Below, piece by piece: positions 23,195 through 32,772 of a stretch of 34,591 nucleotides of DNA; position 1 is the stretch's first letter, and every line of letters starts with the position of its first letter. The notes beneath the pieces were generated by a model. That model was not told the origin of the DNA and searched no databases. It saw nothing but the letters and a program-made list of their open reading frames with translations. Source of the stretch: Hyphomicrobium sp. (GTDB lineage: Bacteria > Pseudomonadota > Alphaproteobacteria > Rhizobiales > Hyphomicrobiaceae); contig JAUWCP010000002.1 in the NCBI GenBank assembly GCA_030609245.1, forward strand, positions 1 through 34,591. Direction: 5' to 3'. The translations under genes were made by a program, and so were the position numbers.

Positions 23195-24085
23195 ATGGCG
23201 AAGGTGGCGTGGATCGGGCTTGGCGTCATGGGCTACCCCATGGCCGGGCACGTCCTAAAGGCGGGCGGCCACGACGTCGTCGTCTGTAATCGAAGTCGAG
23301 CAAAGGCCGAAGCCTGGGTTGGCGAACATGGCGCAGGGCGTGTGGCTACGACGCCTGCTAAGGCGGCAGACGGTGCCGACATCGTATTGTGTTGCGTTGG
23401 CAACGACGACGACCTGCGCGAAGTAACGACCGGTAAGGATGGCGCCTTTCAATCACTCGCAGCCGGGGCCGTGTTTGTCGATCATACGACAGCGTCTGCC
23501 GAAGTGGCACGCGAACTCCATAAAACCGCACACGATCAGGGCTTCGCCTTCCTCGACGCGCCGGTCTCCGGTGGCCAATCTGGTGCCAAGAACGGAACCC
23601 TCACCGTCATGGTAGGCGGAGACGAGCCGCCTTTTGCGCGCGCCAAGCCAGTGATCTTGCATTATGCGCGCGCGGCCAACCTCGTCGGGCCTTCTGGTTC
23701 TGGACAGCTCACCAAGATGGTCAATCAAATTGCCATTGCTGGCCTGCTTCAGGGGCTCTCCGAAGCGATCAACTTCGCGCAACGATCCGGTCTCGACCTG
23801 GAACTTGTGATGGACACGATCTCGAAAGGCGCCGCCCAGTCCTGGCAGCTCGAAAATCAATGGAGGACCATGAACGAAGGCCGCTTTGACTTCGGTTTCG
23901 CCGTCGATTTAATGCGCAAAGATTTGGCGATATGCCTGGAGGAGGCACGCCGCAACGGGGCAGCACTTCCCGTTACCGCCCTCGTTGATGAATTCTACGC
24001 CGACGTGCAGAACATGGGCGGAAACCGTTGGGATACCTCAAGCTTGATCGCGCGGTTGAGCGCCCACGATCGAGGTCCAGACTAA
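23195..24085 (+). CDS. NAD(P)-dependent beta-hydroxyacid dehydrogenase (3-hydroxyisobutyrate dehydrogenase family)
   Basis: The 296-residue protein belongs to the 3-hydroxyisobutyrate / tartronate semialdehyde reductase family, which oxidises beta-hydroxyacids or reduces semialdehydes. It has the Rossmann motif GLGVMGYPMAGHVL at residues 8-21, the substrate-binding DAPVSGGQSGAKNGTL near residues 119-134, and the catalytic lysine in GQLTKMVNQ near residue 172. NRS after the second strand hints at NADP preference, as in GLYR-type members. The start has AGGAGA six bases upstream. Substrate cannot be told from sequence. It is separated from cobF by the repeat region and is probably not part of the B12 pathway; the YjbQ gene follows 19 bases later. 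Confidence 0.88.
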   Translation: MAKVAWIGLGVMGYPMAGHVLKAGGHDVVVCNRSRAKAEAWVGEHGAGRVATTPAKAADGADIVLCCVGNDDDLREVTTGKDGAFQSLAAGAVFVDHTTASAEVARELHKTAHDQGFAFLDAPVSGGQSGAKNGTLTVMVGGDEPPFARAKPVILHYARAANLVGPSGSGQLTKMVNQIAIAGLLQGLSEAINFAQRSGLDLELVMDTISKGAAQSWQLENQWRTMNEGRFDFGFAVDLMRKDLAICLEEARRNGAALPVTALVDEFYADVQNMGGNRWDTSSLIARLSAHDRGPD

Positions 24086-24104
24086 GAGGCATCACGAGGT
24101 CGCG

Positions 24105-24524
24105 ATGAAGTCCTATCGCAAAGAGCTGTGGTTTGAGATCCAAACGCGCCGGGCCTTCGTAAATATCACGCCCGACGTTGAAACCTGCTTGCGCGAAAGC
24201 GGCGTTGAGGAAGGACTGGTCCTGGTCAATGCCATGCACATCACCGCTTCCGTCTTCATAAACGACGATGAGCGCGGCCTGCATCACGACTACGAGGTCT
24301 GGCTGGAGAGCCTTGCCCCCCATGAGCCTGTGAGCCACTACCACCACAATCGCACGGGTGAGGACAATGCTGATGCGCACCTGAAGCGTCAGGTCATGGG
24401 CCGGGAGGTCGTTGTCGCCATTACGCAGGGCAAGCTCGACTTCGGTCCCTGGGAACAGATCTTCTATGGTGAGTTCGACGGGCGCCGCAGAAAGCGCGTA
24501 CTCGTCAAGATCATTGGCGAGTAG
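24105..24524 (+). CDS. YjbQ family protein (UPF0047, secondary thiamine-phosphate synthase-like)
   Basis: The 139-residue protein is a full-length YjbQ/UPF0047 member with VNAMHITASVFINDDE in the middle, then HHNRTGEDNADAHLKRQVMG carrying the conserved His and Asp residues, and TQGKLDFGPWEQIFYGEFDGRRRKRVLVKI at the end. Some members show weak thiamine-phosphate synthase activity, but the physiological role is unclear. It follows the dehydrogenase by 19 bases and may be co-transcribed. Confidence 0.92.
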   Translation: MKSYRKELWFEIQTRRAFVNITPDVETCLRESGVEEGLVLVNAMHITASVFINDDERGLHHDYEVWLESLAPHEPVSHYHHNRTGEDNADAHLKRQVMGREVVVAITQGKLDFGPWEQIFYGEFDGRRRKRVLVKIIGE

Positions 24525-24572
24525 GATGGCAGGTCCCTACAAGGCGTTCATCCCTAATAAAAGGAGGGAAGC

Positions 24573-24968
24573 ATGGCCAGAACTGCCTTCTATGCCGCGC
24601 TGCTCGTGCTTTTCATAGTGTTCTTGAGCTTTCGCGTTATTGGCTGGCGCCGCTTGAAGAGTGTTGAGCTTGGTCACGGTGAGGATAGCGAGCTTTTGCG
24701 ACGCATGCGGGTGCACGCGAACTTCGCTGAATATGTCCCCTTCACGCTGCTGCTGATGGCGATTGGCGAAAGCATGACGGCACCCCGCCCTCTCATTCAC
24801 GTTGTCGGCCTCACATTAATCGCGGGCCGGCTCATGCACGCCTATGGCCTTTCGCAGACCCCGCACATCTTGCGATTCCGGGTTGGGGGGATCATTCTTA
24901 CATTCACAGCGCTCGCTCTCTCCGCCATCATTTGTCTATCGCTATCGCTGCCGTTTCTGGTTGCTTAG
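24573..24968 (+). CDS. MAPEG family membrane protein
   Basis: The 131-residue protein has four hydrophobic segments (about residues 5-22, 50-66, 72-88 and 105-128) and the family motif RMRVHANFAEYVPFTLLLMAIGE at about residues 45-67. MAPEG stands for membrane-associated proteins in eicosanoid and glutathione metabolism; bacterial members are mostly uncharacterised and may act as membrane glutathione transferases. An AGGAGGGAAGC ribosome site sits before ATG 24573. Its TAG stop interlocks with the TAA stop of the convergent Lrp gene. A cytosolic glutathione S-transferase is encoded 2 kb downstream, but no direct link is visible. Confidence 0.9.
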   Translation: MARTAFYAALLVLFIVFLSFRVIGWRRLKSVELGHGEDSELLRRMRVHANFAEYVPFTLLLMAIGESMTAPRPLIHVVGLTLIAGRLMHAYGLSQTPHILRFRVGGIILTFTALALSAIICLSLSLPFLVA

Positions 24969-25459
24969 GCTTTGGCCGGACGCCCTTCAGTGCCGGCACG
25001 TGCGAACTCCAGCGGCAGGGCAGTCGTGTATTTGATCTGCTCCATAGCGAAGGCAGACGAGACCTTCGCAACCTCGATGCGCGCAATGAGCTTCTTATAG
25101 AAAACATCGTATGCGGCGATGTCGGGCACCACCACGCGCAGCATATAATCGATCTCACCCGACATTCGATAAAACTCGACGACTTCGGGAAAGTCGGTGA
25201 CTGCGCCGTGAAACCGTTCCAGCCAAGCATGGCTGTGTTGATCGGTCTTGATCGAAACGATGACCGTAACGCCGGCGTTCACCTTCAGCGGATCGAGGAT
25301 CGCCGCGCGGCGCTCAATCACACCGGCCTCCTCCAGCTTCTGAATGCGCCGCCAGCATGGTGTCGTGGATAGGCCAACCTCCTTGCCAATTTCGGCGACG
25401 GGACGGGTGCAGTCTTCCTGCAAAATACTCAGGATCTTGATGTCCATTTCATCGAGCAT
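24965..25459 (-). CDS. Lrp/AsnC family transcriptional regulator
   Basis: The 164-residue protein has the classic Lrp layout: an N-terminal winged helix-turn-helix (DIKILSILQEDCTRPVAEIGKEVGLSTTPCWRRIQKLEEAGVI, residues 6-48, with the STTPCWRRI recognition helix) and a C-terminal RAM ligand domain (TVIVSIKTDQHS to FAMEQIKYTTALPL). Members sense amino acids and form dimers to octamers. No amino-acid gene lies beside it, so its target is unknown. The upstream 99 bases contain CCCAATATGGG at 25538-25548, a near-palindrome that may be an autoregulatory site. Confidence 0.93.
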   Translation of the reverse strand: MLDEMDIKILSILQEDCTRPVAEIGKEVGLSTTPCWRRIQKLEEAGVIERRAAILDPLKVNAGVTVIVSIKTDQHSHAWLERFHGAVTDFPEVVEFYRMSGEIDYMLRVVVPDIAAYDVFYKKLIARIEVAKVSSAFAMEQIKYTTALPLEFARAGTEGRPAKA

Positions 25460-25557
25460 CGTGTATCTCTATTTGGAAAACTGTTTCGTAATGACCGAAT
25501 AATAGGAGTAAACGTTGCCCATAGGCCTGCAGTCAAGCCCAATATGGGTAAATTTTT

Positions 25558-26202
25558 CTAGTGCGCGTGACGAGATCCATGCGCCGGTCCAAGCATGTGC
25601 TGCACATGACGGCGCAGGCACGGCAACAGCTCCGCCTCAAACCAAGGATGCGCCTTGAGCCAGCCGTTGTTGCGCCAAGAAGGATGCGGCAGCGGGAGAA
25701 TGCGGCACGGTCCAGGTCGATCGCATATCTCACGCCATGCACGCACGGTTTCCGTTACACTTGAGCCGGCAGACGCCCCGAGATGCCATCGCTGCGCGTA
25801 GCCGCCAATGAGCAGCATCAATTCAATTTGCGGCAGCTGATCGAACAGCCGCGATCGCCAACGCCGCGCGCACTCAGGCCGCGGCGGCAGATCGCCACCG
25901 TTCGTGTCCTGACCGGGATAGCAGAAACCCATGGGGATGATCGCCACCCGGCCAACGTCATAGAACTCGTCGTCCGTGACGCCCATCCAGGCGCGCAACC
26001 GCTCACCAGATGGATCGGTGAATGGCACTCCAGAAGCATGTACCCGCGTTCCAGGGGCCTGACCTACGACCGCGATCCGCGCGGTCTTGCTCACCCGAAG
26101 GACAGGCCGCGGTGCGTGCGGCAACGGCTCGCGGTCGGGCTCTTCAACGCAGACCCGGCAAGCGCGAACTTCGGCAAGAAGACTGTCGAGGCTTGAGGCC
26201 AT
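25558..26202 (-). CDS. Uracil-DNA glycosylase family protein
   Basis: The 214-residue protein carries the two signature motifs of the uracil-DNA glycosylase superfamily: GQAPGTRVHASGVPF at about residues 47-61 (water-activating and uracil-binding loop) and the late LPHPSWRNNGWLKAHPWF near residues 170-187 (minor-groove loop). C15-x2-C18 occurs near the N terminus, as in Fe-S containing family 4/5 enzymes, but I cannot confirm a full four-Cys ligand set. It probably removes uracil or another damaged base from DNA, though activity of this subfamily is not assured. It is ten bases downstream of the metallo-hydrolase gene and likely co-transcribed with it. Confidence 0.85.
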   Translation of the reverse strand: MASSLDSLLAEVRACRVCVEEPDREPLPHAPRPVLRVSKTARIAVVGQAPGTRVHASGVPFTDPSGERLRAWMGVTDDEFYDVGRVAIIPMGFCYPGQDTNGGDLPPRPECARRWRSRLFDQLPQIELMLLIGGYAQRWHLGASAGSSVTETVRAWREICDRPGPCRILPLPHPSWRNNGWLKAHPWFEAELLPCLRRHVQHMLGPAHGSRHAH

Positions 26203-26212
26203 AGCTCATCAC

Positions 26213-26956
26213 TTAGACGTCAATAATCATGCCATCTTCGGCAACGAGAACACGCGGATCGCGAACCTCGCTACACTTTGCCAGCATCTCTGTGCCCATG
26301 TGTGTCAGCATTACGCGTTTGGCGCCAAGCTGATCGAGATGCTTTTCGATCTCGCGCCACGTCATATGATAGCCCCTCGGCTCGTTGAAACCGAAACACT
26401 CTGCGATAAACAGGTCGGCGCCATTAGCGGCTGTGATGAGGCTTTCCACCCACTCGGTATCGCCGGAAAAGCTCACGATCTTACCGCCTGTTTCAATGCG
26501 CAAAGCATAGGGTGGCGCCCCTGATGGATGGCGGACCTCGTAAGGCGTAACGCGAACGGGACCGACTTCGATTGACTCGCCTTGCGTGTATTCGATGAAG
26601 CGCAACTCGAAGCGGCGCTCGACTTTGGCCGAACCGGGAAAAAGCGCTTCTGCCGCCGTGACAACCCGCTCCTCGATGCCGGCCGGTCCCGTAATTGTGA
26701 GCGGCCGCGTTCGTCGCGTCACGTGATGCGAATGGATCATCCACCACACCAGCCCTGAAAAGTGGTCGCCGTGAAGGTGCGAGATAAATATTGAGGAGAC
26801 GCGCTGAGGATCCAGTCCCAAGCGCTGCATACCGATGAGGCTGGTCGCGCCACAATCGATGAGGAACTCCTCGCCAGCCATAGCGACATGGAAACAGGTT
26901 TGCAGTCGCCCGCCGGAGCCGAACGCGTCGCCTGACCCGACGACAGTAAGCTTCAT
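26213..26956 (-). CDS. MBL-fold metallo-hydrolase (ribonuclease Z-like)
   Basis: The 247-residue protein is a metallo-beta-lactamase fold hydrolase: the start MKLTVVGSGDAFGSGGR, then SHLHGDHFSGLVWW with the HxHxDH zinc site near residues 61-66, a middle SFSGDTEW with the bridging Asp, and a final MLTHMGTE His. The layout resembles RNase Z/arylsulfatase-type members, but substrate is unknown. The frame opens at 26980, but ATG 26956 has GAGG five bases upstream and begins at the first strand, so it is preferred. It precedes the uracil-DNA glycosylase-family gene by ten bases. Confidence 0.87.
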   Translation of the reverse strand: MKLTVVGSGDAFGSGGRLQTCFHVAMAGEEFLIDCGATSLIGMQRLGLDPQRVSSIFISHLHGDHFSGLVWWMIHSHHVTRRTRPLTITGPAGIEERVVTAAEALFPGSAKVERRFELRFIEYTQGESIEVGPVRVTPYEVRHPSGAPPYALRIETGGKIVSFSGDTEWVESLITAANGADLFIAECFGFNEPRGYHMTWREIEKHLDQLGAKRVMLTHMGTEMLAKCSEVRDPRVLVAEDGMIIDV

Positions 26957-27048
26957 GGCTGCCTCATGATCTGCCTTCACACCTCAGTTTTCCGCCCTTC
27001 TTGGCGGGGCGGCAATTCTAAAACTTGCCTGAATGTTCTTATCCCTCT

Positions 27049-27660
27049 TTACGCCTTGGCACTCCGTCGGACAGAAACCTCGTCGTGCCAGCGCGCGACA
27101 TTGGCATGCCCGTCCCGCCACTCCAAGTGCGCCGGCTTCATGAAGTCGATTGCGACAAGGGCAGTGATATCGGCGATCGAATAATCTTCGCCGGCGATAT
27201 AGTGATGCCGGGCCAGAACTTCATCCAGCAGCCCGAACATCCAATGCACCTTCGGTTTGTTTGCTTCACCCCAGGGTGCCACTTGTGGTGATTCAAGGTG
27301 CGCCATTTTCGGGTTCAAATGGCGGAAGACATGCGCAACCGCAGCGAAGAGCCCCTGCTCTACGCGACGGTTCCACATTTCGACGTTTGCCCTGCCGGCC
27401 GCGCCGCGCCCGAGAAGCGCCGGCTCTGGGTGCAACTCCTCAAAGTAGCGGCAAATAGCGACCGACTCCGCGATTGCCGTACCGTCATCGAGGAGCAATA
27501 CCGGCACGCGCTGCATAGGATTGATGGCCGTGAATTCCGGGGTCTTCAGGTCGCCCGCCATGAGATCGATCCCCTCGAAGGGTATTTCGATCCCCTTCTC
27601 CGTGAGAAAGATACGAACACGACGGGGATTAGGTGCCTTGCGCGTCCCGATGATCCGCAT
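27049..27660 (-). CDS. Glutathione S-transferase family protein
   Basis: The 203-residue protein has the thioredoxin-like N-terminal GST domain (MRIIGTRKAPNPRRVRIFLTEKGI, residues 1-24; MQRVPVLLLDDGTAIAESVAICRYFEE, about 52-78, with the cis-Pro and the ESxAI glutathione contact) and an all-helical C-terminal domain with YSIADITALVAIDF near residue 155, the N-capping-box motif. The frame continues to 27732, but ATG 27660 fits the domain start. Such enzymes conjugate glutathione to electrophiles or act as reductases; substrate is not predictable. It is on the same strand as the hydrolase gene, 92 bases upstream of it. Confidence 0.92.
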   Translation of the reverse strand: MRIIGTRKAPNPRRVRIFLTEKGIEIPFEGIDLMAGDLKTPEFTAINPMQRVPVLLLDDGTAIAESVAICRYFEELHPEPALLGRGAAGRANVEMWNRRVEQGLFAAVAHVFRHLNPKMAHLESPQVAPWGEANKPKVHWMFGLLDEVLARHHYIAGEDYSIADITALVAIDFMKPAHLEWRDGHANVARWHDEVSVRRSAKA

Positions 27661-27914
27661 CGGATGAGTATTACTCGCCGCTAAAGGGACTCGATTTTGA
27701 GTGAGCGTAACCGTCGGGAAAGCAACCCACAATGCGTGTTGAGGTCGTTGAGGTTGTCAACGCCATCGCCCAAGGCAATTTGGGTTGCATCAGCTCCGTC
27801 CCGCCAGAAAACGTTAATAAGCACTTAGTTAGGGATTCCGGCACAGATTGAGTTCGAAGTCTGGTCACGCCGACAGCGCGGCCGGTCCTTCGGGGATTCG
27901 GTACGGCAGCTAAT
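27661..27914. other. Intergenic region between divergent GST and histidine kinase genes
   Basis: These 254 bases separate two divergent genes and must hold both promoters. I see no convincing coding frame, RNA gene or strong repeat. A locally AT-rich stretch (GTTAATAAGCACTTAGTTAGGG, about 27813-27833) is the most likely place for the kinase promoter. Confidence 0.4.
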
Positions 27915-29531
<1,617 letters not shown>

Positions 29532-29636
29532 GCCTTCCGGCCTACGCGTTGTTTTGGCGTCAGGCGAACGCTACATATTCCCCATAACTGAGTGCCGAAT
29601 TCCATCGGCGCATCACACGGGAGAGCGAAGCGCTCG

Positions 29637-29807
29637 ATGGAAACGCCCTGCGTCAACATTTGCGACATCGATCGCGAGTCCGGATTGTGCATGGGCTGCG
29701 GGCGCACCATTGACGAGATCGCCCACTGGGCAACTATGACGAGTAGGGAGCGGCAGCGGATCATGAATGTGCTCACCGCACGAAAAACAATTATCTTGAA
29801 GGGCTAG
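29637..29807 (+). CDS. DUF1289 domain-containing protein
   Basis: The 56-residue protein has the DUF1289 pattern C5-x3-C9 and C18-x2-C21 (PCVNIC, GLCMGCGRT), followed by EIAHWATMTSRERQRIM. The four cysteines probably form a small zinc or Fe-S site. The open frame begins at 29592, but ATG 29637 starts directly before the first Cys pair as in the family. No function is established. Its stop lies four bases before the first retropepsin gene, so the two are probably co-expressed. Confidence 0.88.
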   Translation: METPCVNICDIDRESGLCMGCGRTIDEIAHWATMTSRERQRIMNVLTARKTIILKG

Positions 29808-29811
29808 GTAG

Positions 29812-30519
29812 ATGATCACGTGGCTTATTGTGGCATTTCTCGTTCTTGCGGCTGCGTTCTTTCTGCTGCGCGGCGATACCATGCTGTTCTCAGAGGTCGG
29901 CGCGTTTGAGACCATTTTTCTCGGCGCCGCCGTCGTGATGATTGCCGTATATGTCGTGGTGCTCGTCAGCGGTGAGCGCACGCGTCCCTTGCAGGCCATG
30001 CGTAATCTTGCTGTGTGGGGCGCGCTGGCGCTCCTGCTGATCGCTCTTTACAGCTATCGCGAGGATATATCGGGCATCGCTCACCGCGTCGCGGGCGAGC
30101 TTGCCCCGCCCGGGTATTCGCTGACCGTGCGCAGCGAACAAGGAGGTGAGCATGCCGTACGTGTGCGCCGCCGCCTCGATGGCCATTTTGCCGTTCGAGG
30201 TGCAATAAACGGCCAACCCATGACGCTCCTCGTCGACACAGGTGCCTCGACCGTCGTGCTTAAACCTGCAGACGCCGCCAGAGCGGGGATTGATACGAGA
30301 AGCCTCGTCTATACAGCAGCTGTGCAAACCGCCAACGGGACCGCCTATGCCGCGCCTGTGCGCCTGCGCTCGATCACTATTGGGCCCATAGAGTTGCGCG
30401 ACGTCGAAGCGCTCGTGGCCAAGCCGGGAAGTATCAACGAAAACTTACTTGGTATGAGTTTTTTAAGGCGTTTGCGTTCGTATGAGTTCTCGAAGGATTT
30501 CCTGACGCTCAGGAGCTAG
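29812..30519 (+). CDS. Retropepsin-like aspartic protease, TIGR02281 family (copy 1)
   Basis: The 235-residue protein has three N-terminal membrane helices (about residues 3-20, 30-50 and 62-80) and a soluble clan AA domain. The catalytic motif is D142-T-G in LLVDTGASTVVL, preceded by GHFAVRGAINGQP and followed by TANGTAYAAPVRL and NLLGMSFLRRL, the family's flap and C-terminal strands. It has a single DTG, so it should act as a dimer like retroviral proteases. The domain is predicted on the periplasmic side of the inner membrane, which is inference. The next gene is a shorter paralogue. Confidence 0.9.
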   Translation: MITWLIVAFLVLAAAFFLLRGDTMLFSEVGAFETIFLGAAVVMIAVYVVVLVSGERTRPLQAMRNLAVWGALALLLIALYSYREDISGIAHRVAGELAPPGYSLTVRSEQGGEHAVRVRRRLDGHFAVRGAINGQPMTLLVDTGASTVVLKPADAARAGIDTRSLVYTAAVQTANGTAYAAPVRLRSITIGPIELRDVEALVAKPGSINENLLGMSFLRRLRSYEFSKDFLTLRS

Positions 30520-30564
30520 TAGCCGGCACTCAGGCCCAGAGCGCACATATCACGGGATCATTTC

Positions 30565-31134
30565 ATGGGGCTGTCATCAGGAACGAGGCATCTGCTTCGC
30601 GAAACCGTCAGTTGGACCGTTATCGCCGTTGTAGCTGCCGTGGCGCTCACGCATTTCGAAGAAATAAAAACAGGCATAGTGGGGACACTCGGCAAGTTCC
30701 GGTCAGCAGACGTTGCCGCAGCGCCCCAAGCCAAGGCGAATATTCCCCGCGCACGCCGTTCCGGTTCGGTCGTAGAAATCTCCGCCACGCGCAATGGTCA
30801 TTTTTTCACCGAAGTTGAGATTGACGGCCATCCCATAACGATCATGGTCGATACCGGTGCGACCATGGTGGCATTGAGCTACGAGGATGCCGAGCGTGCC
30901 GGCATCTTTCTCAATCCGGGCGATTTCACTCACTCCGTCAGCACCGCCAACGGCCGGGCACGCGTTGCTCCCGTGATGCTCAACAGCGTCAGTATTGGCG
31001 ACATCATAGTGCGCGATGTGCGCGCCGCCGTCTCCGAGCCCGGGCGTCTTAGAACCTCCCTGCTCGGCATGAGCTTTTTGGGCCGTTTATCACGTTTCAA
31101 CATGCGACCAGGGCTCCTCGTGCTTCAGGATTAA
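30565..31134 (+). CDS. Retropepsin-like aspartic protease, TIGR02281 family (copy 2)
   Basis: The 189-residue protein has one N-terminal membrane helix (about residues 12-30), a linker rich in Ala, Lys and Arg, and the same protease domain as its neighbour. The catalytic motif is D96-T-G in IMVDTGATMVAL, with GHFFTEVEIDGHP before it and STANGRARVAPVML and SLLGMSFLGRL after it. It begins 45 bases after copy 1. The paired order suggests tandem duplication followed by loss or gain of membrane helices. As each carries one active-site Asp, the two could form homodimers or a heterodimer. Substrates are unknown. Confidence 0.9.
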   Translation: MGLSSGTRHLLRETVSWTVIAVVAAVALTHFEEIKTGIVGTLGKFRSADVAAAPQAKANIPRARRSGSVVEISATRNGHFFTEVEIDGHPITIMVDTGATMVALSYEDAERAGIFLNPGDFTHSVSTANGRARVAPVMLNSVSIGDIIVRDVRAAVSEPGRLRTSLLGMSFLGRLSRFNMRPGLLVLQD

Positions 31135-31246
31135 GTCGGGCTATTTTCGTTCCCCCTCCTTTCCCTTTCAGGCTCCGCGGCATCGACTTAAGGGTGCCAG
31201 GCGGGTACACCTGCGCGTCACTGCACCGTTCCTAGAGGATCAAGTC

Positions 31247-32752
31247 ATGCTGCCGCCGCCAAGGGCCGATCTGAAGCCGAACACTGCTGAATTTGAGCGC
31301 ACAGCGTTTATTAAGCCGACCGGTTTTCGCGAGTACGACGCACGCTGGCTGTTCCCCGACGAAATCAACCTCATGGGATTGAATGCCGTGGGCCTCGGGC
31401 TCGCAACGCTATTTGCGAAGCGCGGTGTTCCCAAGCGCATCGTCGTTGGCCACGACTACCGCTGGTACTCGGGCAGCGTGAAGCAGGCGTTGATGATGGG
31501 GCTCCTGGCTGGCGGCGCTGAAGTCTATGACATCGGCTTAGCGCTTTCGCCCATGGCCTATTTCGCGCAATTCGATCTCGACGTCGAAGGGGTCGCCATG
31601 GTCACCGCCAGTCACAACGAAAACGGCTGGACCGGCATCAAGATGGGGCTTGCTCGACCGCTGACCTTTGGTCCCGATGAGATGTTGGACCTGAAGGACA
31701 TCGTGCTCGGCGGCAAATACGAGACCGCGCCGGGTGGAAAATACACCTTCGTTCCCGACATGGCCGATCGCTATATTAAGGAGCTAACGGATCGCCCAAA
31801 GCTCAAGCGCAGCTTGAAAGTCGTTGCCGCCTGCGGAAACGGAACGGCGGGCGCTTTCGCGCCGAAGGTGCTTCAAGCCGTCGGCTGTGAAGTGGTACCG
31901 CTCCATGCAGAGCTCGATCACAGTTTCCCGCATTACAATCCCAACCCTGAAGACCTGGCCATGCTCCACGACGTTTCAGCGAAGGTGCTCGAAGTTGGCG
32001 CCGACGTCGGCCTGGCCTTTGACGGCGATGGCGACCGCTGCGGGGTGGTCGATAACGAAGGCGAAGAGATTTTTTCCGACAAGGTCGGCGTCATGCTGGC
32101 TCGCGATATCTCCGCCTCGCACAAAGGTGCGAAGTTTGTTGCTGACGTGAAGTCCACGGGGCTCTTCCTGACCGACCCCGTACTCCAGGCCAACGGCGCG
32201 ACGACGACCTATTGGAAGACGGGCCACTCCTATATCAAACGCTACAGTCACGAGACGAAGGCGCTCGTCGGCTTTGAGAAATCCGGCCACTTCTTCTTCA
32301 ATCCACCTCTCGGGCGCGGCTACGATGACGGCATCGTCGCCGCCCTTGCCGTGTGCGACATGCTCGACCACAACCCCGGAAAGACGATGGCGGACTTGAA
32401 GAACGCGCTGCCCAAGACGTGGCAGTCCCCCACCATGTCACCCCACTGCGCGGACGAGGAGAAGTATGGCGTCGTCGACCAGGTGGTGGAGCACTACAAG
32501 AAGCTCGCCGCAGACGGTGCGCAGATTGCGGGCCAGAAAATCCGCGAACTCATCACTGTCAATGGTGTCCGCATCGTGCTGGAAGATGGAACGTGGGGAC
32601 TGGTACGCGCCTCGTCCAATAAGCCCGAGCTTGTCGTCGTCGTCGAAAGTCCGACGTCGGAATCCAACATGAAGGCGATCTTTGCCGACATTGATGCAGA
32701 GCTTTCAAAGTTCGGCGAGGTCGGCGAATATAATCAGAAGCTCGCCATATGA
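31247..32752 (+). CDS. Phosphomannomutase/phosphoglucomutase
   Basis: The 501-residue protein is an alpha-D-phosphohexomutase that shifts phosphate between C-1 and C-6 of mannose or glucose, feeding cell-wall, exopolysaccharide and sugar-nucleotide synthesis. The phosphoserine is Ser122 in TASHNENGWTG, the Mg2+ loop is D259-G-D261-G-D263-R, and the sugar-binding loop is FEKSGHFFF in place of the common GEMSGH. The last domain ends with the phosphate-binding RASSNKPELVV. GAGGA lies eight bases before ATG 31247. The SHNENG variant is characteristic of an alphaproteobacterial branch of the family. The exact sugar preference cannot be read from the sequence. Confidence 0.93.
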   Translation: MLPPPRADLKPNTAEFERTAFIKPTGFREYDARWLFPDEINLMGLNAVGLGLATLFAKRGVPKRIVVGHDYRWYSGSVKQALMMGLLAGGAEVYDIGLALSPMAYFAQFDLDVEGVAMVTASHNENGWTGIKMGLARPLTFGPDEMLDLKDIVLGGKYETAPGGKYTFVPDMADRYIKELTDRPKLKRSLKVVAACGNGTAGAFAPKVLQAVGCEVVPLHAELDHSFPHYNPNPEDLAMLHDVSAKVLEVGADVGLAFDGDGDRCGVVDNEGEEIFSDKVGVMLARDISASHKGAKFVADVKSTGLFLTDPVLQANGATTTYWKTGHSYIKRYSHETKALVGFEKSGHFFFNPPLGRGYDDGIVAALAVCDMLDHNPGKTMADLKNALPKTWQSPTMSPHCADEEKYGVVDQVVEHYKKLAADGAQIAGQKIRELITVNGVRIVLEDGTWGLVRASSNKPELVVVVESPTSESNMKAIFADIDAELSKFGEVGEYNQKLAI

Positions 32753-32772
32753 GGCGATCGCCCGCTCCCTCC

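Noticed and set aside
27671..27868. Small minus-strand open frame of 65 codons in the GST-kinase gap
   Set aside because: No ribosome site, no recognisable motif, and it fills the divergent promoter space.
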